Assembly: GCF_051055405.1 (NCBI RefSeq)
Contig: NZ_CP167068.1
Coordinates: 2,852,001-2,916,000, forward strand
Length of the DNA stretch: 64,000 bases
From: Pseudolachnospira sp051055405
GTDB taxonomy: Bacteria > Bacillota > Clostridia > Lachnospirales > Lachnospiraceae
Reading direction: 5' to 3'
The notes under the pieces are model-generated. The model made no database searches. It was not told where the DNA came from and saw only the letters and a list, made by a program, of their open reading frames with translations. Position numbers and translations under genes: made by a program. Below are positions 1 through 12,564 of this stretch, in pieces. The first letter of the stretch is position 1. The number at the start of each line of letters is the position of its first letter.

Positions 1-3000
1 CTGTTTTGGAAGGAGAAACCGTACCTTCGCCGTACTTCAAAATGGTTACTCTATGAAGAACCGGCCTTAGATGCACTTCCACTTCCGTATCTTTCTGGAT
101 GTCAGTGAGATCCAGCTTTCCATCCTCGGTTGGTGTCACGGTTTCGCCGTCTACCACAACCTTTTCCACTTCATAATAAGTGTAATTCGGAGAATCCGGG
201 TCGCTGTCAGGAACAACAACATCCCAGTCTACCTTATAATCCTCACCCTGACTGATTACGGCGCCGCCTGTGATTTCACCAGGACCGCCAACCAGCTTGG
301 TCGTCAACTGAATGTACTTCTCATCGTTGAAATCCGGAGGAGCAATCTCTCCCGTAGTATCATCGGGTTTTGCCAGGTAAATATCCACTACGTGGTTGGT
401 CTGAACGTTAGTCAAAGGCTTTTTGGAGTAGTTCATCTTCTCCAGCTGTTTGTCTGTCAGGTTCAGTTCCTCTCCATCCAGCATCACCTTGTAAATCTTA
501 TACTCGCTTTTCGTCGTATCCCAGGATACCGTTGCCTTCTCTCCAGCGTCTACTACCAAGCTCTTGCTGATTTCCACGTCATCGCCGCTATAGCCATAAC
601 GGTTTACCGTGACAGTGTACTTTCCTTCGGTAGTACTGCCGCCGATCGTAGGCAGCGCCTCGACGGTAACAACAACCGAATGATCCGCCTGGATTCCGGT
701 AAATTGAACCGTGCTGTCGGAGGTATTGTAAACAACGCCGTCCACTTCTACCTTCACGACTTTATACTTGGCATCCTTGAGCTCCCACTGAACCGAGAAA
801 TCCTCACCGGCTTTCACGCTTGTGGTAGGTGTAATGGAATACTTAGTGTTATCCGTGCATCCTACTACCGAAGTTCTGACTTCATAATACTTCTCAACCG
901 GATCACCGCCAGGGGTTGGCTTCGGGTTCGGTTTCGGCTGCTCAGCTTCCTTTGTAAACTCCACATAAACGCTGTGGTTCTCATGGAAGCCGCCGTCTAT
1001 CTCAAAAGTATAGCCGTTAGCTTTTATCAGATCGTCGCGTATCGTGCCATCGATAACGACCTTGGTAACATAGCTGCCCTCAGCCGCTGCCCATGAAACA
1101 GAGGTGTTCTGGCCCTCTTTTATACCGGTAGCGCCGGTAACGGTACCATCACCCTTCTTGGCAGCACTTACATCAAAGTATCTGTCATAATACAGTTTGA
1201 GAACAAGCGCAGGGCTGCCTGTAATCGTTCCCTCAAGAACATTTCCCGAGTTTTCCGCATCAAACCAATAGGTAGCGGAACCGACCGTGATCTCAGCAAG
1301 CTTGTCCGCATCGGATACGGTAGCCTTCGCCTCTGTTGTACCCGTATAAGTCTTGTTGAGCGTATTGTCATTTACCCTTGTGTAAATGTAGTCGCCGTTT
1401 GCGTCCACATTGCCGGAGTTGATGTAATAGTCAACAGAATATTTTGTGTCATGGTTAGGCGTCCACTTGGCTATGAAGGTGTGAGGATCCTTCTTGATAA
1501 AGGTCTCGCCGCCGACATATGGCGTAGTGCCCATGGTCACGTTTCCGTCCTCATCAACGATCTTCTCAAACCAGCCCTCGAAGGTATAGCCTGTGCGGGA
1601 AGGCTTAAAGAAGGTAGTATAGTTCGTAGCGGAAGCACGCAAATAGGAGTGATCGGTAATACGGCTGCCGCCGTTGGAATCGAAGTCAACAACAAACTTG
1701 TTTGTATCCTCAATCCATACTGCATAAATGGTCTTGTCAGAGGAAGGCATAAGAGGAGCTGCAACAGGAGTTACGCCGGTAACACCCTGAGCCACCTTAA
1801 ATAGCTTCGTCCTGTCGTTGTCCTTGGACTCAGACCAGCCCTGGAAAATATAACCGGGCTTTGTAGGAATACCACGTCCGCTTACAGGCACAGCAGGAGA
1901 TTTGAGCGTTCCGATATTCGCCTGATAAGGGATATCCTCTATGGTCTTGATATTACCCGCAGAACCGCCGTTCGGATCAAGACGAAGAGTATACGCGCCG
2001 ATCTTCCACTGAGCCACAAGATAGTAGTTCTCTCTTGTCACCACGCCATCTTCAGTCTTAACAAGTTTCGCGAGCTGCTCGGATACCACTTCCACATTCG
2101 CCGCATTGTTGATGTATGTCTCATTCGCGGCATTTTCCGCGTTGTCGCTCTTGAGCAGCTTCCATCCGTTAAAGGAATAGCCCTCGCGGCTAGGAAGTAC
2201 ATTATGATCGTCTACCTTCTTCAGAATACTGGAGCCGGAAACGACTCTGTAGGGAGCCTGTGCGGGATCTGCCAGTCCGGGGGTGCTGAAGGTACCGCCG
2301 TTGGCAAGATATATCATGTTTGCATAATCCGTAGAATAAGAAGGTCTGATAATGATCTCGTTATCCTTGGGATCAGGGGTCGTACCGGGAGTCACAGGGT
2401 CGCCGCCGGGGGTCTCCCAACCGCTGAACTGCTGGTTTTCGGGATCCTCAGGGTCCGGCACCTCATCATCCGGAGGAAGTACGATAATAGGCTTCTCACC
2501 GATAACATAGTAGTCGTCGATGGGGTTGCCGTCGGGATCCTGAACCTGTACATGGGTAGGCTGGAACACAGCCTTATTACCGACATTGCCGCATTCGTCT
2601 CTGACCCATACGACCAGCGGCAGCGTATCGGTTATTTCATAATCAAAGGAGGTCGTATGCTGTGCAAAGGGCAGCTTCTCCCAGTCATCCTCTGTAGGCT
2701 CAGCATCTTTATCATTGGTCACCCAGTAAGCTGCGACACCGGAACCACGGTCGTCCTCGATAAAGGTGATACCATCTTCGTCTATACCCGAACCGGTATC
2801 GGTAAGAGTAATCGTCGCAATGTTTCTACCGGTATTCTCACCCTCAATATAAGGATGCATGTTGTCAAGGAAAGCGGTAACATAGGTTGAGAAATCCTTT
2901 GACTTATTACCGGCCTGATCCTCGACCTCAAGGGTAAAGGTGTATCTTCCCTGCTTGGAATCCTTGGTAAATACAAAGTCGGGAAGCTTTGAGGGATCGT

Positions 3001-4678
3001 CGACTGCTACCTTATTAAATCCTGTAACAACAGTATTGTCAGGGTCGGTAACCGTCAGCGTCCATTTTGCAAGACGGCCGTCTGCGCCGGACAAAGAGCC
3101 GATACGGGACTGGTCAAAAATATTGACGCTGACCGTATCCTGCTGCTTATCGGTATGCGTCTCGTTGTACTTGGCCGCATTGACAAGGTGCTGCAGGTGG
3201 ATCGTCATCATCTGCTCATCGGCAGTAGACGCATCTTTAATATAGAAGTTCGCCAGAGGCAGATCGGAATCAACTTCAGCCTTCTGGAATTTCTTGCCCT
3301 CTTTGAAGTTCTGGGCAATAAACTGTGCCATCATCTCGGTATAGTTATCACCGGGAGCATAGAAGCCATTGGTGGAACCGAGACCCTGGTGAGTAATCTT
3401 GCCGTCACTGTCTTTGGTGGTATCCGTAACGATCCTACCGTCGTCGGTATTGGAGATGTAGAAGATCTCCTTCTCGTTCATACGGTTGATACCATCGGTG
3501 TAGTTTTCGTTTGGCTTGCCGTACTTCTCCTCCTCAGGGATCTGAGGGTCGTTCTTGTCGCCTGTCAGGTTGATGAAGTATTTGTAGTCCGCGCCTTCGT
3601 AATACTGCACATTCTTCAGCGCGTCAAAGGCACTTGCCTCATAGCTCATCTCAAGGTCTACAAACTTCATTATGGAAAGCGAACCACAGCCGTGTTGTAC
3701 ATAGTTGACCAAAGGACCAAAGCCGTTGAATCCAGTATCATCCAAATGTTGATCTCTCAGAAGGTCAGTAACAGCTCCAAGGTTGCCGCTCGCGTCATAG
3801 GCCTGATACTGAACCGTAACGCTGTCTTTATTCAGTTCAACCGTAAGACGAACCGTGTTTTTCGGGCCGAAGTTCATTGACGGCAAAGAAGTTACAGCAG
3901 AGCCGCTCATACTCGCATTGTTAACACCGACATTGATCTTCTGCAAAGTACAAGCATTGCTTCCGGCAGCAAACACAAGCGCGTAGCCCTGCACATTACC
4001 GCCGTTGATTCCAGCGTTGAGGAAGAAACCGTAGCTTCCCAGTGTATGGGTATCAATAACCGCGGGATTGATATCAAAGCTGAAGTTTCTTCTTGCATTG
4101 CTTGCCGCAGGATATATCATGTAGTCGGAAAGCGCATTGGTCCCGTATCCTGCAAACACCATGCTCGCTTTTCCTTCGTCATCTACATAAGAGTAAATAT
4201 GCTTGTCGAAGTTTTTACATTGGTTGCCAGTAGTATTGGTGTTATTCTTAAAATAACTCTCAATCGTACCGGTACCATTTGTATGCGAGTTATCCGCCTG
4301 CCGAAAAGGCTGCTTCAGCTTCTGGTCGGCAGCCAGACCAAGCGCATTGTATGTACCCTGATCGCGGTAGTGGTCATACACATACCAGCCGCTGGTATCG
4401 GTAGTATCGATTGCAACTGCCGTAGTGGTAATACGGAAGTCGCTGGGGCTGAGCCCTTGCTCTACCAGCTTGTCCGCTAACTCCTGCTTAAATTCAAGGA
4501 AAGTTCCCGGATAGTCGCTGGGCACCGACACCGCGATGTCAATCTTTGGGGTAGGGTTTGCACCTACGTCAATGCTGGCTGCACGTACCGACGGAGCGTA
4601 GTTCACGCCCAACCCCAGTATCATAGCGAGACATAGAAGTATGCTCATCGCTTTTTTAGTCCACTTTCGTTTTCGCAT
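1..4678 (-). CDS. Giant secreted InlB-type repeat surface protein (3' end outside window)
   Basis: The frame opened by the ATG at 4678 stays open to the left edge, giving at least 1559 codons without a stop. The first 33 residues form a signal peptide: basic MRKRKWTKK, a hydrophobic core, and cleavage expected after SVRA. Residues about 40-600 look like an extracellular beta-rich module that I cannot assign. Residues about 830-1060 hold three Listeria-Bacteroides (InlB B-type) repeats with the signatures EGYSFNGW, PGYIFQGW and TGYTFEGW. From about residue 1165 a tandem array of 80-90-residue divergent InlB-like repeats begins (pattern G-G-T-V ... V-x-W ... V-x-V-D-G); a fifth is cut by the window edge. 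This suggests a large adhesin or cell-surface protein. A wall or S-layer anchor, if present, would lie outside the window. RBS GAGAGGA precedes the ATG. Ligand unknown. Confidence 0.85.
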   Translation of the reverse strand, partial: MRKRKWTKKAMSILLCLAMILGLGVNYAPSVRAASIDVGANPTPKIDIAVSVPSDYPGTFLEFKQELADKLVEQGLSPSDFRITTTAVAIDTTDTSGWYVYDHYRDQGTYNALGLAADQKLKQPFRQADNSHTNGTGTIESYFKNNTNTTGNQCKNFDKHIYSYVDDEGKASMVFAGYGTNALSDYMIYPAASNARRNFSFDINPAVIDTHTLGSYGFFLNAGINGGNVQGYALVFAAGSNACTLQKINVGVNNASMSGSAVTSLPSMNFGPKNTVRLTVELNKDSVTVQYQAYDASGNLGAVTDLLRDQHLDDTGFNGFGPLVNYVQHGCGSLSIMKFVDLEMSYEASAFDALKNVQYYEGADYKYFINLTGDKNDPQIPEEEKYGKPNENYTDGINRMNEKEIFYISNTDDGRIVTDTTKDSDGKITHQGLGSTNGFYAPGDNYTEMMAQFIAQNFKEGKKFQKAEVDSDLPLANFYIKDASTADEQMMTIHLQHLVNAAKYNETHTDKQQDTVSVNIFDQSRIGSLSGADGRLAKWTLTVTDPDNTVVTGFNKVAVDDPSKLPDFVFTKDSKQGRYTFTLEVEDQAGNKSKDFSTYVTAFLDNMHPYIEGENTGRNIATITLTDTGSGIDEDGITFIEDDRGSGVAAYWVTNDKDAEPTEDDWEKLPFAQHTTSFDYEITDTLPLVVWVRDECGNVGNKAVFQPTHVQVQDPDGNPIDDYYVIGEKPIIVLPPDDEVPDPEDPENQQFSGWETPGGDPVTPGTTPDPKDNEIIIRPSYSTDYANMIYLANGGTFSTPGLADPAQAPYRVVSGSSILKKVDDHNVLPSREGYSFNGWKLLKSDNAENAANETYINNAANVEVVSEQLAKLVKTEDGVVTRENYYLVAQWKIGAYTLRLDPNGGSAGNIKTIEDIPYQANIGTLKSPAVPVSGRGIPTKPGYIFQGWSESKDNDRTKLFKVAQGVTGVTPVAAPLMPSSDKTIYAVWIEDTNKFVVDFDSNGGSRITDHSYLRASATNYTTFFKPSRTGYTFEGWFEKIVDEDGNVTMGTTPYVGGETFIKKDPHTFIAKWTPNHDTKYSVDYYINSGNVDANGDYIYTRVNDNTLNKTYTGTTEAKATVSDADKLAEITVGSATYWFDAENSGNVLEGTITGSPALVLKLYYDRYFDVSAAKKGDGTVTGATGIKEGQNTSVSWAAAEGSYVTKVVIDGTIRDDLIKANGYTFEIDGGFHENHSVYVEFTKEAEQPKPNPKPTPGGDPVEKYYEVRTSVVGCTDNTKYSITPTTSVKAGEDFSVQWELKDAKYKVVKVEVDGVVYNTSDSTVQFTGIQADHSVVVTVEALPTIGGSTTEGKYTVTVNRYGYSGDDVEISKSLVVDAGEKATVSWDTTKSEYKIYKVMLDGEELNLTDKQLEKMNYSKKPLTNVQTNHVVDIYLAKPDDTTGEIAPPDFNDEKYIQLTTKLVGGPGEITGGAVISQGEDYKVDWDVVVPDSDPDSPNYTYYEVEKVVVDGETVTPTEDGKLDLTDIQKDTEVEVHLRPVLHRVTILKYGEGTVSPSKT

Positions 4679-4714
4679 GTCCATCCTCTCTTTCTATCAT
4701 GTTCTTTATGAGAC

Positions 4715-4752
4715 GCAAAAGCACGCCTGTCCATGCAAAACTTGCCTGTCCA
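4715..4752 (-). repeat. Tandem near-repeat in the 5' UTR of the surface-protein gene
   Basis: Two adjacent 18-19-base copies of TGGACAGGC...TTTTGC, differing at a few positions, lie in the transcribed leader between the predicted promoter and the RBS. They could be a small regulator-binding or RNA-structure element. No function is evident from sequence. Confidence 0.5.
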
Positions 4753-4778
4753 AGCGCTAAAATTGTGCAGTTGATTTT

Positions 4779-4807
4779 TATATACCACTTTCCAACAAAA
4801 TCGTCAA
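4779..4807 (-). promoter_or_regulatory. Sigma-A-type promoter of the surface-protein gene
   Basis: Minus strand -35 TTGACG (4807-4802), exact 17-base spacer, -10 TATATA (4784-4779). It predicts a start near 4772 and a leader of about 95 nt. The rest of the 378-base gap (4679-5056) holds the tandem leader repeat, a G10 tract upstream of this promoter, and the tRNA promoter on the other strand. Confidence 0.7.
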
Positions 4808-4881
4808 TACTATTTCTTATATTTTTTGAATATATAATCTTTAACAGTTGATTTTGGTATAATTTTGTATACACTTTTCTA

Positions 4882-4891
4882 CCCCCCCCCC
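4882..4891 (-). repeat. G10 homopolymer tract upstream of the surface-protein gene
   Basis: Ten consecutive C on the plus strand (G on the coding strand), about 75 bases upstream of the -35 box. The coding-strand context GGGGGGGGGGTAGAAA is the same as at 44159-44144 in front of the opp operon. Long mononucleotide tracts are slippage-prone, so this may be a length-variable regulatory site. That reading is inference. Confidence 0.6.
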
Positions 4892-4993
4892 GTAATTTTC
4901 AGTTTTTTCTACCTTTTTCGTCTTTCGATACAGACAGTTCAATTAGTCGAAAATCCTTACCATGAACGACAACGAAAAAAATGAAAAAATCCC

Positions 4994-5022
4994 TTGCATT
5001 TCAAGAGCAGATATGCTATTCT
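4994..5022 (+). promoter_or_regulatory. Promoter of the tRNA-Glu/tRNA-Cys unit
   Basis: -35 TTGCAT (4994-4999), 17-base spacer, -10 TATTCT (5017-5022), placing the start about 28 bases before tRNA-Glu. An inverted repeat CTCTCCC/GGGAGA in the short leader may guide 5' processing. Confidence 0.6.
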
Positions 5023-5056
5023 TATAAAGGTCGCTCTCCCGAAGGGAGAATGTTAC

Positions 5057-5128
5057 GGCTCCGTGGTCAAGCGGTTAAGACATCGCCCTTTCACGGCGGT
5101 AACACGGGTTCGATTCCCGTCGGAGTCA
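5057..5128 (+). tRNA. tRNA-Glu (anticodon TTC)
   Basis: Full cloverleaf: acceptor GGCTCCG/CGGAGTC, anticodon loop CTTTCAC giving TTC, T-loop TTCGATT. The CCA end is not encoded. First gene of a two-tRNA unit on the plus strand. Confidence 0.95.
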
Positions 5129-5168
5129 TTCGTGCTAACGCCGAGAGGCTGTGCATATAATAGAATAT

Positions 5169-5239
5169 GGCGACTTAGCCAAGCGGTAAGGCAAAGGTCT
5201 GCAACACCTCTATCGCCGGTTCGATTCCGGCAGTCGCCT
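5169..5239 (+). tRNA. tRNA-Cys (anticodon GCA)
   Basis: Cloverleaf with acceptor GGCGACT/AGTCGCC, anticodon loop CTGCAAC giving GCA, and U as discriminator base, typical of bacterial tRNA-Cys. CCA is not encoded. It is 40 bases downstream of tRNA-Glu and followed by a terminator. Confidence 0.95.
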
Positions 5240-5243
5240 TGAA

Positions 5244-5277
5244 AACCCTGAGAACAAATCTCAGGGTTATTTTTTTA
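5244..5277 (+). terminator. Terminator of the tRNA-Glu/Cys unit
   Basis: Perfect 10-bp stem AACCCTGAGA/TCTCAGGGTT with a 5-base loop, followed by a T-rich tract. Confidence 0.9.
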
Positions 5278-5414
5278 TTTTTATAAAGCCAAAAAACTTT
5301 TCAAAAGATATTGCCGATCGCTGATACGCTTGCATATATTCTTAACCAAGCGCTCTTTAATAGAAAACAAAGCTTCCTAATTAAAAACAAAATATTTCGT
5401 AGAGGAAGTTCCAC

Positions 5415-5475
5415 TAGCGGAGCGCTTTATTATTCTATAGGAAATTCCGTTGGAATTTCCTATAGAATAATAAAA
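5415..5475 (-). repeat. Palindromic post-terminator repeat, copy A
   Basis: Near-perfect palindrome: TTTATTATTCTATAGG and AAATTCC, a 3-base centre, then the complement, flanked by AGCGCTCCGCTA. On the minus strand it begins in the T-tract of the tRNA-Asn/rRNA terminator. Same family as copies at 13.4, 18.4, 27.5, 37.6, 45.3 and 47.7 kb. Apart from this element and the terminators I see nothing in 5278-5505. Confidence 0.85.
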
Positions 5476-5502
5476 GTCCCTAGATGTATCATCTAAGGAC
5501 TT
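5474..5502 (-). terminator. Terminator of the rRNA operon after tRNA-Asn
   Basis: Minus-strand hairpin AAGTCCTTAGATG/CATCTAGGGACTT with a 3-base loop, followed by TTATTATT, which is also the outer edge of the palindromic repeat. Confidence 0.8.
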
Positions 5503-5505
5503 TCG

Positions 5506-5578
5506 CTCCCCCTGTTGGACTCGAACCAACGACACTGCGGTTAACAGCCGCATGCTCTACCGACTGAGCTAAGGAGGA
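5506..5578 (-). tRNA. tRNA-Asn (anticodon GTT)
   Basis: Cloverleaf with acceptor TCCTCCT/AGGGGGA, anticodon loop CTGTTAA giving GTT, discriminator G. CCA is not encoded. It lies about 140 bases after the 23S 3' end and is the last gene of the rRNA operon. Confidence 0.95.
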
Positions 5579-5719
5579 TTACTTTGTTTGATCGGCGCCT
5601 TCGCTATCTCTCCGGCTTTCCCTTTAGATAACAAAGAAACGGGCAGTCTCCACTACCCGCTCGATTACACCTTCAAAACTGCATACCGAAAATTCTTTAC
5701 ATCAAATTCCTTTGCTTGA

Positions 5720-8603
<2,884 letters not shown>

Positions 8604-8840
8604 TCTTGGATTCTCTCGAATCCCTTCCAGCAGTATAGCGTTACCGCTGAAAGCTTTTTTTCTCTTTCAAAGCATTGCCAACTCTCTTTTCAGATCATTG
8701 GTTTTTGATGAAATTGATTTTTTCTTTAATCTTTGTTTCCATTCGGATTGCGCCGCAATCCTCACGGAAACTTTGGATATCTGATGTCTTTTCTTTTCGA
8801 TATGCAGTTTTCAAGGTGCAATCCGGCACTTTCGTGCCTA

Positions 8841-8913
8841 TGGAGATGAGGGGATTCGAACCCCTGACCCCCTGCTTGCAAGGCAGGTGCTCTCCCAACT
8901 GAGCTACACCCCC
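8841..8913 (-). tRNA. tRNA-Ala (anticodon TGC)
   Basis: Cloverleaf with acceptor GGGGGTG/CATCTCC (two G-U pairs), anticodon loop TTGCAAG giving TGC, discriminator A. It lies in the spacer between 5S and 23S. Confidence 0.95.
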
Positions 8914-8991
8914 GTACTCTTCAGGGTTTTCGGGCTTCTCTTTTCTTTCCCTCTCGGTAAACCTCCGCTCTCTTTCGCTTCCTTTTACCGA

Positions 8992-9065
<74 letters not shown>

Positions 9066-9242
9066 CGGTTAACTAAGCAAGTGCGCAGGATTCAAAACGT
9101 ACGGTCCGGGGAGCTTGCTCTCCGGAACGGAGCTTTTGAAGACTGCATATGCGGCGCAGCCGCGGGATGACGGACCTCTGGTCCGGCATACCGGCACTTG
9201 CGTACCTTCTTCCTTGCTTCGTCTTCCTTCTTTTCTTTTTTA

Positions 9243-9365
9243 TGTTCCGGCAGCCACCTGCTCTCCCATGCCGTCTCCAGCATAGTACCATCGGCCGCCT
9301 AAGTCTTAACCATCGTGTTCGGGATGAGTACGGGTGTGACCCTTAAGCGCATCGCCACCGGAACC
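9243..9365 (-). rRNA. 5S ribosomal RNA, placed between 16S and the spacer tRNAs
   Basis: The minus strand reads as a typical bacterial 5S: terminal helix GGTTCCGG/CCGGAAC, loop-B region CCCGAACACGATGGTTAAG, then GGTACTATGC and GGGAGAGCAGGTGGCTGCC. Ends are approximate to a few bases. The position is unusual: about 95 bases after the 16S 3' end and before tRNA-Ile, instead of after 23S. Confidence 0.93.
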
Positions 9366-9454
9366 TTTTTTCAGTTGTTTCCGCGAGTGCCGGTCTTTTC
9401 TTCCCTCTCACTCGCTCCTTGACAACTAAACAATGTATCCAACCCCTACTTCTT

Positions 9455-10995
<1,541 letters not shown>

Positions 10996-11155
10996 AGTTT
11001 GTTTCCTTCCAGAATCAACTTGCTAGCCAATTCTTTCCGTCTTTACCTCTAAAGGTTTTTGTTCTTCCGAATAATTCTTTTACGAATTTTCGGGGTTGGA
11101 TACATTGTTCATTTGTCAAGGTTCTGTCTTGTTCTCCCTTGAGGCGAACTTCTTA

Positions 11156-11184
11156 ATATTACCATATCTTTCCGCCTCTGTCAA
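11156..11184 (-). promoter_or_regulatory. rRNA operon promoter P2
   Basis: -35 TTGACA (11184-11179), 17-base spacer, -10 TAATAT (11161-11156); close to consensus, proximal to 16S. The leader from here to 10996 holds only the processing stalk. Confidence 0.8.
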
Positions 11185-11239
11185 GAACTTTTTTCTGTTT
11201 TTTTACTGCTTGTTTGCGACGCTCTCGCGAAGCTTTTAT

Positions 11240-11268
11240 AGCCTACCACGAGAAAACGCCTTTGTCAA
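11240..11268 (-). promoter_or_regulatory. rRNA operon promoter P1
   Basis: -35 TTGACA (11268-11263), 17-base spacer, -10 TAGGCT (11245-11240). With P2 it gives the usual tandem rRNA promoter arrangement, 84 bases apart. Confidence 0.65.
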
Positions 11269-11353
11269 CCATTTTTCCCAAAAAAATTCACTTTTTCTTG
11301 GCCTCTTGTGTCCCTTCCAATATCTTCCACAATCCCTTGTGGTTCGACACATT

Positions 11354-12061
11354 TTACCAAAAAGCCTTCCCTACGTTCAAGACATTTCCCAGAGATAAGC
11401 ACCCGTCATAGACCATACTAAGCAGCGTATTTTTCTGAACTGCCCCCAATGCTTCCCGCCCCCATGACGTTCCAGAAAAAACAGTAATCACAGCGCAGAA
11501 CAGCCAGATCAAAACCAGTCCTTGCAGAAATCCCAGAATTCCTCCGCCCACTTTGTTGACCAGATGGATGCCTGGTAAATGCTGAACAACTCCCAAAAGA
11601 AGAAGGGCTAGGCGCAATACCGCAAAGGATAATGCAAAAGTCAAAAGTACACCGCAGATATTCACCACAACTCCCGCCAGATATCTGCTTACATATCCGA
11701 GGAAGCTGTCAACTCCCAACATTTGGTATACCCTTTCATTATTATTCTCCAAAAGCGTCTCTTTTAATACATTAGGAAGGGAAGAATTTTCCAAAGCTTT
11801 TTGCTGCCCCTCTTTCGTATCTTCTTCCTCGCCTTCTAGCATTTCCGCTAAACCCACGCCGATGGTTTCCGTCATCTTATCATAAAGGGGAGTCTCCGTT
11901 CGTAAAAGCCTCGTCACGGTCGGGCTGAATAAAGCCGTAAAGACAATTGCCAGTACTACCGCCAACATTCCCAATGCCATCTTTAAAAAACCCTTCCTCC
12001 AGCCCCTTAGCGTAGCCAGTATCAAAATTGCCCCCACAAAAATCAATAATCCCGCTTCCAT
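11354..12061 (-). CDS. cvpA: CvpA family membrane protein
   Basis: A 235-residue integral membrane protein of the CvpA (colicin V production) family. Hydrophobic segments are at about residues 3-22, 28-50, 128-156 and 172-196, with the family's early G-W-R-K-G-F turn (residues 20-25) and a soluble loop of about 60 residues in the middle. The molecular role of the family is poorly known; in enterobacteria it is linked to envelope homeostasis. It follows the zinc-ribbon membrane gene after a 33-base gap and ends just upstream of the rRNA promoters, so it may be the last gene of that small unit. No strong terminator is seen after it. Confidence 0.8.
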   Translation of the reverse strand: MEAGLLIFVGAILILATLRGWRKGFLKMALGMLAVVLAIVFTALFSPTVTRLLRTETPLYDKMTETIGVGLAEMLEGEEEDTKEGQQKALENSSLPNVLKETLLENNNERVYQMLGVDSFLGYVSRYLAGVVVNICGVLLTFALSFAVLRLALLLLGVVQHLPGIHLVNKVGGGILGFLQGLVLIWLFCAVITVFSGTSWGREALGAVQKNTLLSMVYDGCLSLGNVLNVGKAFW

Positions 12062-12094
12062 TTGTTATCCCCCGTTTTCCTTACAAGCTGGAAT

Positions 12095-12337
12095 TCATAT
12101 TTCAATTTCTTTTCCACAATGCTGACAATATTTCCCTCTATCGTTTAAGCACCCCAAAAACCTGCCACAATACGGACATTTCCAGTACAATCGTTCAAAT
12201 ATGGCTGTTGCAATCAAGGTAGCGCTCACGATATAGCCTAATACAAGAATTTTTGTTACCATCATAGCCAATAATAAAATGCCCATGATTCCTATCATAA
12301 TGTAGATCATGATTTTCACTTTTCTTAGTTTCACCAA
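12095..12337 (-). CDS. Small membrane protein with C-terminal zinc ribbon
   Basis: Eighty residues: a short basic N-terminus, a long hydrophobic stretch (about residues 9-48, one or two membrane passes), then a four-cysteine zinc ribbon CPYC...CQHC near the C-terminus. Its start overlaps the stop of the preceding 77-residue gene by 7 bases, so they are translationally linked. No function is known to me. The architecture fits a membrane-tethered small metal-binding protein. It closes the DUF3791/DUF3990-like cassette and may be that cassette's own component or a neighbour carried with it. Confidence 0.65.
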   Translation of the reverse strand: MVKLRKVKIMIYIMIGIMGILLLAMMVTKILVLGYIVSATLIATAIFERLYWKCPYCGRFLGCLNDRGKYCQHCGKEIEI

Positions 12338-12564
12338 TCCCCCTCCAAGAGTTGTTTCTCCGTCTCAAGCAATATCTGAACTAACACTTTATAATCTAAA
12401 TACTGTATTCCATCTTTCCCAAGGTAGATTTTGTTAGACAATTTGCTGTTATAGTATACATTCATTGCCTTTTCATAGGAGAAGTCACATGTCCTTGCCA
12501 AATATGCTATGAGACGCTCTTCAAGGCTCTCTTGATATGCGCGTTCTAGTATTTCTTCATTCAT
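12331..12564 (-). CDS. Small helical protein of the DUF3791/DUF3990 cassette
   Basis: Seventy-seven residues, predicted mostly helical, acidic (several EE/LE pairs), no signal peptide or membrane segment. The ATG overlaps the stop of the broken DUF3990-like gene by 4 bases (ATGA), which shows the two are co-translated. The pattern of a helical small protein directly behind a predicted ADP-ribosyltransferase-fold gene suggests an accessory or immunity partner. That is inference from position; I do not recognise the family itself. Confidence 0.6.
   Translation of the reverse strand: MNEEILERAYQESLEERLIAYLARTCDFSYEKAMNVYYNSKLSNKIYLGKDGIQYLDYKVLVQILLETEKQLLEGDW

Noticed and set aside
4715..4752. 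Leader tandem repeat taken as a CRISPR remnant
   Set aside because: Only two imperfect adjacent copies, no spacer and no cas genes in the window. No CRISPR array was seen anywhere.
4656..4874. 72-residue frame in the leader of the surface-protein gene
   Set aside because: It overlaps the promoter, leader repeat and start of the real gene in another frame, and has no SD.
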